From positions 1 through 49,288 of the IMG/VR virus record IMGVR_UViG_3300043331_000681: a stretch of 49,288 bases of DNA; one strand, written 5' to 3'. The DNA is from a virus. This document shows, piece after piece, positions 30,692 through 38,280 of the stretch. The stretch's first letter is position 1. Each line of letters begins with the position of its first letter. Made by a program: the position numbers and the translations under genes. The notes under the pieces are model-generated. The model was not told the DNA's origin, did no database searches, and was given only the letters and a program-made list of their open reading frames with translations.

Positions 30692-30976
30692 TCAGGCGCT
30701 CCTCCGCCGGGCGGCGAGAATCGCCCGACGTTCCGGTGCCAGCTTGCCGCCCCACACACCCGTCGGCTGCTCGGTATCGAGCGCGAAGTCGAGGCAGGCC
30801 TCCCGGGCTGCGCATCCGGACTGCACGCAGAACCGGGCGGCGTCCTGGAGGTGCTGGGCGTCCTCACCCTCACCCTCGATCGGGGCGAACAAGTCCGGGT
30901 CGAGGTCACGACAGGCAGCCTGGTCGCGCCAGTTGGCCAGCGGGAGCGTCACGATGACGGGTCCGGCGGTTGGCAT
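30692..30976 (-). CDS. WhiB-like transcription factor
   Basis: 94 residues. WRDQAACRDLDPDLFAP, then FCVQSGCAAREACLDFAL and GVWGGKLAPERR give the four cysteines for a 4Fe-4S cluster and the G(V/I)WGG turn. The second and third Cys are separated by four residues instead of the usual two. WhiB proteins are restricted to Actinobacteria and their phages; phage copies can redirect host sigma factor or block superinfection. Confidence 0.88.
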   Translation of the reverse strand: MPTAGPVIVTLPLANWRDQAACRDLDPDLFAPIEGEGEDAQHLQDAARFCVQSGCAAREACLDFALDTEQPTGVWGGKLAPERRAILAARRRSA

Positions 30977-30986
30977 GAGGGTCCTC

Positions 30987-31361
30987 TCACGCGGCCCGGC
31001 CGCAGTCACGGCACACGGGCGGGTCCATGCCGAGTAGATGCTTGACGAGGCGGATGAACAGCCAGAGGGGTAGGACGACGTAGGCGTCGCGGACGTTTTT
31101 GTTGCGACGCTTGATGATGGCTGCAAACCAGCTTGTGCCGGCGTTGGCGGCCTCCAGGGTGGCCTCGTCGACCGCGGCGGCAAGCTGGATAGTCCGCTCG
31201 TTCTTGCACTCCAGCGTCCAGTCCTCGATGCCGGTCACGTCGCCTTGGTCGCGCTGCCCGCGCTTGGTCTTGCGGTCCGCCCACAGGAACCCGGCATCGG
31301 CGAACAGGTCGGCAACGGCGCGCTCGAAACCGGCGCCCTTGCGACCGTTCGGGTTGCTCAT
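30987..31361 (-). CDS. Holliday-junction-resolvase-like nuclease (PD-(D/E)XK)
   Basis: 124 residues from ATG 31361, overlapping the upstream stop. Active-site pattern: KGAGFERAVADLFADAG (Glu), RGQRDQGDVTG (Asp) and WTLECKNERTIQL (E-x-K), followed by a helix and a C-terminal CRDC. It resembles Hjc/RecU-type enzymes that resolve recombination or replication branches before packaging. It lies five genes from the Rad52-like gene. Confidence 0.75.
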   Translation of the reverse strand: MSNPNGRKGAGFERAVADLFADAGFLWADRKTKRGQRDQGDVTGIEDWTLECKNERTIQLAAAVDEATLEAANAGTSWFAAIIKRRNKNVRDAYVVLPLWLFIRLVKHLLGMDPPVCRDCGRAA

Positions 31362-31507
31362 GCCACCCACCACCAGGCGATAGCGAACGAGCCGGCAAGG
31401 ATAACCATGGCGACGGCGGCCCAGAAGGCGCCGACGAGGCCGGTCATGGGCGGGTCACAGTCGGGGCAGCCACGGAACGGCCGGTTGTGCTCGCAGAGGT
31501 CGCTCAT
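31358..31507 (-). CDS. Small zinc/membrane protein, 49 residues
   Basis: N-terminal CEHNRPFRGCPDC followed by one membrane helix (GAFWAAVAMVILAGSFAIAW). Coupled on both sides. Function unknown. Confidence 0.55.
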   Translation of the reverse strand: MSDLCEHNRPFRGCPDCDPPMTGLVGAFWAAVAMVILAGSFAIAWWWVA

Positions 31508-31653
31508 GCCGCCCACCTCCGCCAGCTCCAGCGGACGAGGTGGGCGACGGCCGGCGCGAGGTCGTACACGAGGATGAGCCCGGCGATCCAGCCGGCCGCA
31601 GCCGTGGCGACCAGCGCGACGCCGAGAAGCTGCGTGTCGGTGAGGCGGGTCAT
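31504..31653 (-). CDS. Small membrane protein, 49 residues
   Basis: One or two membrane segments (LLGVALVATAAAGWIAGLIL) and a Trp/Arg-rich end (VRWSWRRWAA). ATGA overlaps at both ends. Function unknown. Confidence 0.5.
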   Translation of the reverse strand: MTRLTDTQLLGVALVATAAAGWIAGLILVYDLAPAVAHLVRWSWRRWAA

Positions 31654-31958
31654 AGCCGGTCACGCTCCAGCATGGCCTCGGCCGCAGCGTCGAGGATCGA
31701 GGCCACCAGCCACAGCGCGAGCAGGCCGGCGAAGCTGAGAATCCACGGCCACGGCCAAGCGCCAGTCTCGTGATGAACGATGAACGGCAGGGCAAGGTCG
31801 CTGATGGTGAACAGGCCAACCACGAGACCGACGAGGCCGTAGAGGTGGGCCCAGACGACCATTGACCACAACCACCAGACGGCACCTCCGACCATCACGA
31901 CAGTCGACAAGACGGCGCTGGCGACATGGAGGACAGCGACGCGGGTTCGGCGGGTCAT
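31650..31958 (-). CDS. Membrane protein, 102 residues, three helices
   Basis: Segments HVASAVLSTVVMVGGAVWWL, LYGLVGLVVGLFTISDL and WILSFAGLLALWLVASIL. It belongs to a trio of coupled small membrane genes. May act in superinfection exclusion or membrane association; function unknown. Confidence 0.6.
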   Translation of the reverse strand: MTRRTRVAVLHVASAVLSTVVMVGGAVWWLWSMVVWAHLYGLVGLVVGLFTISDLALPFIVHHETGAWPWPWILSFAGLLALWLVASILDAAAEAMLERDRL

Positions 31959-32653
31959 GCCTCGGCCCTGCCCATGACTTCGCTGGTGGAGTGGTCGGCC
32001 AGGGCCTGGCGGATCACCTGGACCTGCTCAGGCTTGCGCACACCCTGGAGCTGCTCGACCGTGACGCCGGGCTGAACGGTCTGCATGATCTCGGCCAGCT
32101 CGTCCCAGGTTCTCCCATGCTCCCGAAGCAGCGCCTCAACCTGCGAGCGCGGAGCAAGACTGTCCTTCAGCTCGTGGACGGTGGCCTGCTCGCGGGCCAG
32201 GCTGACGTCGAGGAAGTAGTGCTCTTGGGCCCATAGGTGCAGGCCGAGACCGATCCGCATCGCGCACCGCTTCAGCGCATCCGACGCTGCGTCCTTGAGC
32301 CGGGCGCCGTCATGGGGCCAGTTGTGCGCGTCGCCTACGTCGCCGACCTCCTCGACCTGGACGCGCCGGCCGTCGATGGTGGCGGTCAGTCGCCAGATGC
32401 CACCCACCACCACCTGAGACAGCGCCGGGGTGCCAGCTCGGGCGCGGGGGCTCTTGCCGCCCGGGTTGGGCTCTCGCCCGGCCACACTGCCGCGGATCAC
32501 CTCGACCAGGGTGAAGTCGAATGGGCCCACCACGGCCAGGAGCCGCTGGTTGACGACGTGGTGGGCGACGTAGTCCTGGCCCTCCTTGCGCTCAACCAGG
32601 TTGGCGGGGAATGGCCGTGCCAGCTCGACCAGGTCCTCGCGGGCGGCGGTCAC
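31955..32653 (-). CDS. Rad52-family single-strand annealing protein
   Basis: 232 residues, GTG start. Rad52/DdrA core: YVAHHVVNQRLLAVVGPFDF, VVVGGIWRLTATIDGRRVQV and the diagnostic DGARLKDAASDALKRCAMRI followed by GLGLHLWAQ. The C-terminus is helical. It should anneal complementary single strands, with the SSB and resolvase forming a phage recombination system. Confidence 0.8.
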   Translation of the reverse strand: MTAAREDLVELARPFPANLVERKEGQDYVAHHVVNQRLLAVVGPFDFTLVEVIRGSVAGREPNPGGKSPRARAGTPALSQVVVGGIWRLTATIDGRRVQVEEVGDVGDAHNWPHDGARLKDAASDALKRCAMRIGLGLHLWAQEHYFLDVSLAREQATVHELKDSLAPRSQVEALLREHGRTWDELAEIMQTVQPGVTVEQLQGVRKPEQVQVIRQALADHSTSEVMGRAEA

Positions 32654-32967
32654 TGGAGGCCTCCAGGGTGGTTGGCGGGCGGGGTAACGGTCAGATGCTG
32701 GACGTTGTAGACCTCACGGCGGCCGAAGATGGCCATGGCGAATAGCGACAGCACGCATGGGATGAACAGGGGTAGGAACAGCAGACCGCCCCAGCCTTCG
32801 GGGTCGCCGTTGGCGACAGCGGCTAGGCCAGAGATCGGCAGGATGAGCGCCGGAAGGCCCCAGAAGATGGCCCAGAGGACACACCAGACTCTCCAGAGGG
32901 TTCGTCCGAGGTGATGTGGTGGTGGGGTGTGCTCGGCCCACGGGGCGGGCCGATTGTGGGCGGTCAC
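32650..32967 (-). CDS. Membrane protein, 105 residues
   Basis: Two long hydrophobic segments (VWCVLWAIFWGLPALILPIS; LLFLPLFIPCVLSLFAMAIF) with short polar ends. GTG start, coupled to the Rad52-like gene. Function unknown. Confidence 0.6.
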   Translation of the reverse strand: MTAHNRPAPWAEHTPPPHHLGRTLWRVWCVLWAIFWGLPALILPISGLAAVANGDPEGWGGLLFLPLFIPCVLSLFAMAIFGRREVYNVQHLTVTPPANHPGGLQ

Positions 32968-33173
32968 GGCCGACCCCCGGACAGGTCGTCAAGGCGCATG
33001 CCGACACTCTCAGCCTCGACGGCCTCATATGCCTCGCGGGTCATCCCACCAGCCGGACACGGCTCCTGAGTGCTGCCCAGCCGGTGGTTGTAGAACCGGC
33101 GCGTCTTGGCGTACACGGCGCGCTCGATACCGCACGGCGGGCAGAACTCCCGCGGCTTGGCTTTGACAAGCAT
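32964..33173 (-). CDS. Small zinc-binding-like protein, 69 residues
   Basis: ATG 33173 with RBS GGGAGG. FCPPCGIERAVYAKTRRFYN and EPCPAGGMTREAYEAVEAE give Cys pairs. Function unknown. Confidence 0.55.
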   Translation of the reverse strand: MLVKAKPREFCPPCGIERAVYAKTRRFYNHRLGSTQEPCPAGGMTREAYEAVEAESVGMRLDDLSGGRP

Positions 33174-33310
33174 CAGCGACCTCCCAAGGTCTCGACGAGG
33201 GTCCGCCACTCGGCCGCCAGCTCCTCAACAGCCCACCGGACCGGGTGGATGGCCTGGTCAAGGTGTCGCGCCTCGCGGACACGGCGACGGACAGCGCGGT
33301 AGGCCAGCAT
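33173..33310 (-). CDS. Small basic protein, 45 residues
   Basis: ATG sits right after the upstream stop; its stop shares a base with the next start (TGATG). Helical and basic (YRAVRRRVREARHLDQAI) with an acidic end. Function unknown. Confidence 0.5.
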   Translation of the reverse strand: MLAYRAVRRRVREARHLDQAIHPVRWAVEELAAEWRTLVETLGGR

Positions 33311-33859
33311 TCAGTCCTCCTCCAAGCTCAGGTCCTGCCAGCGGGGGATCGGCTCGCCGGTCACCTCAGCCCGCAAGAACCCGCCCAGCGCCCGATGCGC
33401 GCACGCCCCAGCCCGGTTCCAGCGGCTGGCGCGGGCCGCGCACGTGCACGTGGCGAACCAGATCCCGCTGGTCGTCGCCCACACCCGCAGCAGATACCAG
33501 TCGTCGCTCGACTCGGACTGGACCTCGAAATCGTTCGGGCCGTGCGCCTTCCAGCGGTCGGCCACATACAGCCGGCCCGCCTTCTCAACCATCGCCGGGC
33601 TGAAGTTCTGCGGGCGGAGCTGCACAGCGCGGATGTCATGGTCGCCCTGGTAGCCGGAGTGGACGGCCGGCTCACGCTCGGGCCCGTCCGCGGCGATGTC
33701 CAGCCGGTGGACCTCAGCCTCGCGGCGCACCTCGGCGAGCCAAGCCTGCTCGACAGCGGCGCCGTCGTCCAGCAACCTCCGGGCTCCGTGCGACTCTGCT
33801 GCGCGACAGGCCGGAGTACAGAACGGCCCACAAGGAATGGAGATGGTGGTGGCGGTCAC
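33311..33859 (-). CDS. SWIM-type zinc-finger protein
   Basis: 182 residues. The C-terminal half reads WYLLRVWATTSGIWFATCTC then AGACAHRAL, a CxC...CxH SWIM-like finger. The N-terminus has GPFCTPACRAAESHGARRLL and acid-rich strands. SWIM domains bind DNA or proteins. Function in the phage is unknown. Confidence 0.65.
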   Translation of the reverse strand: MTATTISIPCGPFCTPACRAAESHGARRLLDDGAAVEQAWLAEVRREAEVHRLDIAADGPEREPAVHSGYQGDHDIRAVQLRPQNFSPAMVEKAGRLYVADRWKAHGPNDFEVQSESSDDWYLLRVWATTSGIWFATCTCAARASRWNRAGACAHRALGGFLRAEVTGEPIPRWQDLSLEED

Positions 33860-34053
33860 GAGGGGTCCTCCTCGGTCAGCTCACGATGAAGCCAGCTCTT
33901 GCTCACGGCTGCGCCCTTGCGGGCCAGGTAGTCGGACACGTCGCGGATCGACTCGGTCGCGGCGTGCAAGCGGCGGAGACGCGCTGGGACCTCGTCCTCA
34001 GCGATCCTCAACACCTCAGCGACCCGGCGCCGGTTGGCGGCTGGTCTGCTCAT
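33856..34053 (-). CDS. First gene of the leftward operon, 65 residues
   Basis: Basic helical protein (PAANRRRVAEVLRIAEDEVP; SDYLARKGAAVSKSWLHREL), possibly with a helix-turn-helix near the C-terminus. RBS AGGAGGG within a start-associated leader. Being promoter-proximal and basic, it could regulate early transcription. Confidence 0.6.
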   Translation of the reverse strand: MSRPAANRRRVAEVLRIAEDEVPARLRRLHAATESIRDVSDYLARKGAAVSKSWLHRELTEEDPS

Positions 34054-34078
34054 ATGTGCCCTCCTGTCGGGCTGCGAG
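34054..34078 (-). promoter_or_regulatory. Start-associated leader of the leftward operon
   Basis: Leader ends GCAGCCCGACAGGAGGGCAC followed by ATATG on the - strand. The same block as upstream of ssb and two other genes, here with a three-base insertion between GCCC and AGGAGGG. Confidence 0.6.
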
Positions 34079-34081
34079 TGA

Positions 34082-34098
34082 TACTCGACCGGTGAGTA
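34082..34098. promoter_or_regulatory. Operator-like dyad at the leftward promoter
   Basis: TACTC-GACCGGT-GAGTA, 5-bp arms with 7-base centre. It lies 12 bases downstream of the -10 of the leftward promoter, where a bound repressor would block RNA polymerase. Related dyads occur at 34816, 40861 and 41367. Confidence 0.6.
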
Positions 34099-34110
34099 CC
34101 GCTCGACATC

Positions 34111-34139
34111 AGTATGAACACCCACGGTTGTCCCGTCAA
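34111..34139 (-). promoter_or_regulatory. Leftward (early) promoter
   Basis: On the - strand, TTGACG (34139-34134), a 17-base spacer and CATACT (34116-34111). It drives the long leftward operon beginning at 34053. Position upstream of the first gene and next to a dyad supports it. Confidence 0.7.
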
Positions 34140-34203
34140 GTAGCAAAATAGGGCGACGACCAGCAGTTTCCGGATCGTCGGAGTGCGGTAGGATGTCCCG
34201 TAA

Positions 34204-34232
34204 TGGACACGGCGGGGTCGCTGCCGTATCGT
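34204..34232 (+). promoter_or_regulatory. Rightward promoter of the regulator gene
   Basis: TGGACA (34204-34209), 17-base spacer, TATCGT (34227-34232), about 70 bases before the regulator start. Divergent from the leftward promoter. Confidence 0.6.
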
Positions 34233-34302
34233 GACCTTGGCGTTGACCAGGACGCCGACCGGTCGAGCCAACCGGATTCAGGGGGGAAGGCAAGGAGAGC
34301 CG

Positions 34303-34644
34303 ATGAGCACCACTCAGGGAGCCAGCCTGAGCTGGAGGGAGCGGGTCCTGGTCGCCATGGACCGACAGCACACCTCAACTCGTCAGGTCGTCATCCAGGC
34401 CAAGCGAGCAGGCCTCAAGATCAGCGTCGGCACCATGGCCGAAGCCATGACCGGCAAAGTCCCACCGTCAGACCGGGTCGTCGCCGCCTACTCGATCGTC
34501 CTCGGTATCCATCCCGACGAGTTGGGGTTCACCCGCTCGGAGCTGACCGAGCTGGGCTACCTCGCCTACGAGGCCTCCACCCTCGGGTTGCCGCCTATCG
34601 GGCGGCGGGACGAGGACGCCTCGGGGGGTAGAAGGGCCGCGTAG
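34303..34644 (+). CDS. Putative Cro/CI-type repressor
   Basis: 113 residues, ATG with RBS AAGGAGAG. A helix-turn-helix-like stretch (TRQVVIQAKRAGLKISVGTM, then GKVPPSDRVVAAYSIVLGIH) resembles the XRE type but with unusual spacing. The C-terminus is short and acidic. Standing between divergent promoters and ahead of a strong terminator, it is the best candidate for the phage immunity repressor or lysogeny switch. No repressor cleavage domain is present. Confidence 0.65.
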   Translation: MSTTQGASLSWRERVLVAMDRQHTSTRQVVIQAKRAGLKISVGTMAEAMTGKVPPSDRVVAAYSIVLGIHPDELGFTRSELTELGYLAYEASTLGLPPIGRRDEDASGGRRAA

Positions 34645-34664
34645 CCGACGCGGCCAGCAACAAC

Positions 34665-34701
34665 AGCAGCGGCGCCCTGGAGCCAGCAGGGCGCCGCTGC
34701 T
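34665..34701 (+). terminator. Terminator after the regulator gene
   Basis: Perfect 14-bp stem (AGCAGCGGCGCCCT / AGGGCGCCGCTGCT) with a 9-base loop, 20 bases after the regulator stop. It should separate the regulator from the replication genes. Confidence 0.85.
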
Positions 34702-34765
34702 GCGTGAGCGGTCTCCCTCCCGGGCCGCGTGAGGGACCGGCGCACGCACCGCGAGTGTACCTTGA

Positions 34766-34800
34766 CCTGCTGCGTAAGCAGTCAGGTGGCCTGCTGCGTA
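34766..34800. repeat. Direct repeat CCTGCTGCGTA
   Basis: Two identical 11-base copies, 24 bp apart, follow the terminator (a related CTGCTGCGT is inside the terminator arm). They lie upstream of the replication operon and could be protein-binding sites. Confidence 0.5.
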
Positions 34801-34815
34801 GCCTCTTTTAGCTTC

Positions 34816-34845
34816 TGCTCGATAGTCGAGCGAACATGCTAGGCT
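34816..34845 (+). promoter_or_regulatory. Dyad and weak promoter for the replication operon
   Basis: TGCTC-GATAGTC-GAGCG (34816-34832) is a dyad with the same form as the one at the leftward promoter. A -10-like TAGGCT follows at 34840-34845, with no good -35. The dyad would overlap the -35 region. Regulation by the repressor is inferred. Confidence 0.5.
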
Positions 34846-34857
34846 CTGGAATGCAAC

Positions 34858-34943
34858 GGGCCCGCCGACGGGTACTGGACGATCCCCGTGACGGGCCCTC
34901 CGGTCGGATGGCGCCGACCGTGTTGCTTGGGCCAAGCGTAACA
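34858..34943. other. Three successive stem-loops upstream of prim-pol
   Basis: Stem 1: GGGCCCG/CGGGCCC with inner ACGGG/CCCGT (34858-34898). Stem 2: CGGTCGG/CCGACCG (34901-34920). Stem 3: TGTTGCTTGG/CCAAGCGTAACA with a small bulge (34921-34943). No credible gene lies from 34645 to 34993. The structures may form a leader that attenuates transcription or part of an origin. Confidence 0.5.
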
Positions 34944-34993
34944 CATAGGCCTGACTGACCGGTCGCCGCCTCCCAGAACACGGGAGGCCACCC

Positions 34994-35965
34994 ATGACCT
35001 CACAGCTCCAGACGGAGCTACCCCGCGAGACAACCCGCCTCGACGAGGCCGCGGTTGCCTACGCCGCCCGTGGTTGGCGGGTCTTTCCCCTCCACGACGT
35101 AATCGGCGGCCGGTGCTCGTGCGGGTCCGACTGCGGCGCCGACGCCGGTAAGCATCCACGCACCCGGCACGGCTGGCAGGACGGCTCCCTCGACCCCGTC
35201 AGGGTCCTCAACTGGTGGATACGGTGGCCAAACGCGAACATCGGCATCGTCACCGGCGAGGCCTCCGGGATCGTCGCGCTCGATGTCGACCTCGACAAAG
35301 GCGGCTACCAGGCGTTCCTCCGCCTCCTCGACGAGCTGGGCCGCCCCACTCTCCTGTCGCTCGTTCAGGGCACCGGCGGCGGCGGGTTCCACGTCATCTA
35401 CCGGCACCCTGGCCACCGGGTCGGCAACAGCGCGAAAGCCCTCCGCGACCGGTTCGGCCCAGGTTTGGACGTGCGAGGCGACGGCGGCTACATCGTCGCC
35501 GCGCCCAGCCTGCACCGCTCCGGGCGGCGGTACGCCTGGCAGACCGACCTCGACGCGCCGCTTACTCGCTGGCCGGCGGACCTCAACCAGCTCCTAGTAG
35601 CCACCGTCGAGCGGGAGGAGGTGGGCGGCCAGCTTGAGGTCCTCGACGACCACCGGCGGGCCCGGACCGACCTCGACTACTACTGGCGGATGGTCTTCCG
35701 CCGACGCCTCAACGAGCTACGCGCAGTCACAAGCAACCGCAACGACGCCCTCAACGCGGCCAGCTTCCGCATGGGCCAGCTCGTGGCCATCGGCGCCGAC
35801 CGGGCCGCCATTGAGGGATACCTGATCGAGGCCGGGCGCATTCTGTCAGGGCTCGGCGACCATCCGATGCCGGAGCGGGAGATCCTGAAGACAGTCCGCT
35901 CCGGCCTGGAGGCCGGGCTGGCGCATCCCGACCGGTGGTTCGTGGGCCAGGCGGCCAGCTCGTGA
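34994..35965 (+). CDS. Bifunctional DNA primase-polymerase (prim-pol)
   Basis: 323 residues with RBS GGGAGG. The N-terminal domain carries the prim-pol catalytic pair Asp97-x-Asp99 (VALDVDLDKGG), the GGGGFHVIY motif (128-136) with a key His, and CSCGSDCGADAGKHP that may bind zinc. The C-terminal part is helical (NALNAASFRMGQLV-type layout). It should make primers and short DNA at the phage or plasmid origin with the RepA-like ATPase encoded downstream. Confidence 0.9.
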   Translation: MTSQLQTELPRETTRLDEAAVAYAARGWRVFPLHDVIGGRCSCGSDCGADAGKHPRTRHGWQDGSLDPVRVLNWWIRWPNANIGIVTGEASGIVALDVDLDKGGYQAFLRLLDELGRPTLLSLVQGTGGGGFHVIYRHPGHRVGNSAKALRDRFGPGLDVRGDGGYIVAAPSLHRSGRRYAWQTDLDAPLTRWPADLNQLLVATVEREEVGGQLEVLDDHRRARTDLDYYWRMVFRRRLNELRAVTSNRNDALNAASFRMGQLVAIGADRAAIEGYLIEAGRILSGLGDHPMPEREILKTVRSGLEAGLAHPDRWFVGQAASS

Positions 35966-36369
35966 GCGGCGACCGTTACTTCCACGGCGGCAAACCTGGC
36001 ATTCAGGTTGGCGAGCTGCTGATCCCGGGGCCGCCGAACTTCCTCGATGACTGCCCCATCTGCCAGGAGGTCAAGGCCGGACGCTCCACGCTGGTCGAGC
36101 AGCCAACGGGCAGCCCGGATCGGCTCTACATCACCACCGACAAGGCCTACGCCCGGTTCTACGCGAGCAAGTACCCTCTCGGCACGCTGTACGTTGTTGA
36201 GCCGGTCGGTGAGCTGGAGCCATCCACCGAGGACCGGTTCCCAACCTGGAAGGTGGCTGAGGCGCGGGTCCGGTCAGTCTATGACCGGTGCGTGCTGCTT
36301 ACGCCGTCGCAACGTCGGGTCCTGTTCCGCCGTTGGGGCGAAGCGGATCGGAAGGCGGCCAGCTCGTGA
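35962..36369 (+). CDS. Arr-like (rifampin ADP-ribosyltransferase-fold) protein
   Basis: 135 residues from a GTG overlapping the previous stop. YFHGGKPGIQVGELLIPGPP, LYITTDKAYARFYASKYP and GTLYVVEPVGELEPSTEDRF follow the Arr fold (HG near the start, a YxTxD strand, VEP). Two cysteines (CPICQEV) are extra. Arr proteins ADP-ribosylate rifampicin; divergent relatives may target proteins or RNA. Its place inside the replication operon is curious. Confidence 0.6.
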   Translation: MSGDRYFHGGKPGIQVGELLIPGPPNFLDDCPICQEVKAGRSTLVEQPTGSPDRLYITTDKAYARFYASKYPLGTLYVVEPVGELEPSTEDRFPTWKVAEARVRSVYDRCVLLTPSQRRVLFRRWGEADRKAASS

Positions 36370-37538
36370 GCGCCGACGACCCGTTCGGGGGTCTCGACGC
36401 CAAAGTGGTCGACGACGGCAAGGCGGTCAGCAACGGGCAGCCATCCACCTCCACAGTGGGACCGCTGATCTACCGACAGGCCGGGACTCCGCCGGATCGA
36501 CCCCGGCCGCCTGTTCTCGTCGAGGGGCTCCTCGACGCTGGCGACCTCCTTGTCCTCGGCGCCGCTCGTGCTGTCGGCAAGAGCTGGTGGGGCATGAGCC
36601 TGGCCGACATGCTCGCCCGGGGCGCTGGCCGGTTCATGGGCGAGTTTCCCGTCCGTCAGCAGGCACGGGTCCTCTACTGCCACGGCGAGCTGGACGACTG
36701 GGGCGCCGTCGACCGCTGGGCCAAACTTGCTGGCGGACAACAGCTCCCCGGCGGGCTCGTGGAGACATTTGAGCCGTGGCGGGTCCGCGTTGCCTCTCGC
36801 CAGGTTCGGCGTCAACTCGGGCCCGACCAGGTGACCGACACGACCATCGAGGCTGTTCTCGACGGCCGACTAGAGGCCACGGTCATCGACGCACAGGTCC
36901 AGGTCCTCATCCTCGACCCGTGGGCGGCATTCTACGGTGGCCGGGAGAACAGCAACGACGAGGTAGAGGCGGCGCTCGGCGAGCTGCGCCGACTCCAGAC
37001 TGCGCACGGGCTGTCAGTCGTGGCGTTGCATCACTTCGGGAAGGGTGTAGCCGACCTTGTGAAGGAGCCGGAGGATCTCTGGCGCGGCGCTGGCGTGCTT
37101 GCCGACCGGGCCGCGACCAGAGTCACCCTCACCCCGCTCTACTCAGCCCGGCAGGCAGAAGACCAGGGCCTCGACCGTCACCAAGCTAGGCGCTACGCAC
37201 GGGCCCACTTCCTGCGACGCCGACACATCCCCCCGGCGGACATGGCCATCCGGTGGGACGTGGAGACCGGACAGTGGGAGCACTTCCAGTCAACCCTCGT
37301 CGACCAGGCCGGGCCCGGGTCGAGGTCGGGCACGAGCCTGACGGACATGCTGGCCAAGATGCCGGAGGGTGGATGGCCGTCCGTCGGGCAGGCAGCTTCG
37401 ACGCTCGGGCTCAGCGAGCAGACCGCCCGGCGGCTCCTCGAACAGGCCACCGTCGCCGGCCACCTGGAGGAGTACCGGGGCGAACGTGGCCGACGCTCGT
37501 TCCGACGGCCAGCAGCGAAGGGGGACGCGACACTATGA
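36366..37538 (+). CDS. RepA-like hexameric ATPase/helicase (AAA_25)
   Basis: 390 residues, GTG start in a GTGA overlap. The ATPase core has Walker A GAARAVGKS (65-73), LYCHGELDDWG and Walker B QVLILDPWAAFYGG (Asp184), then VVALHHFGKG. A winged-helix-like C-terminus (PSVGQAASTLGLSEQTARRL) could bind the origin. With prim-pol it forms a plasmid/phage-type replication unit. Confidence 0.85.
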   Translation: MSADDPFGGLDAKVVDDGKAVSNGQPSTSTVGPLIYRQAGTPPDRPRPPVLVEGLLDAGDLLVLGAARAVGKSWWGMSLADMLARGAGRFMGEFPVRQQARVLYCHGELDDWGAVDRWAKLAGGQQLPGGLVETFEPWRVRVASRQVRRQLGPDQVTDTTIEAVLDGRLEATVIDAQVQVLILDPWAAFYGGRENSNDEVEAALGELRRLQTAHGLSVVALHHFGKGVADLVKEPEDLWRGAGVLADRAATRVTLTPLYSARQAEDQGLDRHQARRYARAHFLRRRHIPPADMAIRWDVETGQWEHFQSTLVDQAGPGSRSGTSLTDMLAKMPEGGWPSVGQAASTLGLSEQTARRLLEQATVAGHLEEYRGERGRRSFRRPAAKGDATL

Positions 37539-37760
37539 ACAGCGGTCACACCACACCCCGCGACCCCGCGACACGACCCCGCGACAGCATCGCCGCGACA
37601 TACCCTCTCGCGGGCTCAACACCCCGCCCCCACCTGCACTTTCGACCCCGTGATAGGGTCCAGCCCGCGACAGACGTATCGCGGGCTTCTGACCTGCGAG
37701 TTTCCAACCCTCCACACCGCCACCCCCTACGGGGGTTCCACCCGCACTTGCGTCGCGGGG
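37525..37760. repeat. Iteron-like CCCGCGAC repeats, candidate origin
   Basis: Copies of CCCGCGAC lie at 37557, 37565 and 37578, with GCCGCGAC at 37592 and one more at 37664; inverted copies lie at about 37608, 37679 and 37752. The 9-bp arms AGCCCGCGA and TCGCGGGCT (37662-37687) form a hairpin, as do GACCC/GGGTC (37644-37660) and ACCCCC/GGGGGT (about 37722-37736). The reading frame here (from 37535) is Arg/Pro-rich and unlikely to be coding. Location after the RepA-like gene fits an iteron origin. Confidence 0.6.
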
Positions 37761-37841
37761 TGAACCCGTCGAGACGTGAGCGACGCTCAGACAGCGAACG
37801 GGCCCCAGCACCCGGCCAGGGCCCGCCGTCTAGTGGATGGC

Positions 37842-38057
37842 CTAGACGTTCACAGCGGCACACTGCTTGCAGACCGCGCTACGGCCGAACACTCGCGCGA
37901 GCTGCTCCAGGTCGATCGTGCAAGGCGACTGGCCCTCCGGAGTCCGACCGCAGAGCGCGTCAAAGTCGCTCTGGTTGGCAATCTTCAGGGAGCGATCCGG
38001 GCCCGGCGTCAGATGCCACTTCCCCCGAGCATGGATGCCATAACGAACACCGATCAT
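37842..38057 (-). CDS. Small Cys-containing protein, 71 residues
   Basis: Start ATG 38057. Contains ALCGRTPEGQSPCTIDLEQL and SAVCKQCAAV, a plausible metal site. Last gene of the second leftward cluster. Function unknown. Confidence 0.6.
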   Translation of the reverse strand: MIGVRYGIHARGKWHLTPGPDRSLKIANQSDFDALCGRTPEGQSPCTIDLEQLARVFGRSAVCKQCAAVNV

Positions 38058-38188
38058 GTCTCCAGCTCCTCCACGTCCTCATCCAGCGGCGCATCACCCG
38101 CGATGATGCACAGGTAGCAGTAGCGGCTCGTGCCGTACGGCGTGTCCTCCTCGCACAGGTCGCATACCTCGACCATCCGGAGCGTCAC
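38054..38188 (-). CDS. Zinc-ribbon protein, 44 residues
   Basis: GTG 38188 is chosen for the GTGA overlap; ATG 38176 is possible. CDLCEEDTPYGTSRYCYLC is a clear C-x2-C...C-x2-C site, followed by an acidic end. Function unknown. Confidence 0.6.
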   Translation of the reverse strand: MTLRMVEVCDLCEEDTPYGTSRYCYLCIIAGDAPLDEDVEELET

Positions 38189-38280
38189 CCGATCACCCCC
38201 AGCGCATCCAGCACCCTGCCCACGATCCCGGCCGCGACCAGCAGCACAGCAACCAGCGTCGCCCACTCGTCCAACCTCAC
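38185..38280 (-). CDS. 31-residue membrane peptide
   Basis: GTG start and end in GTGA overlaps. Single hydrophobic helix (WATLVAVLLVAAGIVGRVLD). Function unknown. Confidence 0.5.
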   Translation of the reverse strand: MRLDEWATLVAVLLVAAGIVGRVLDALGVIG

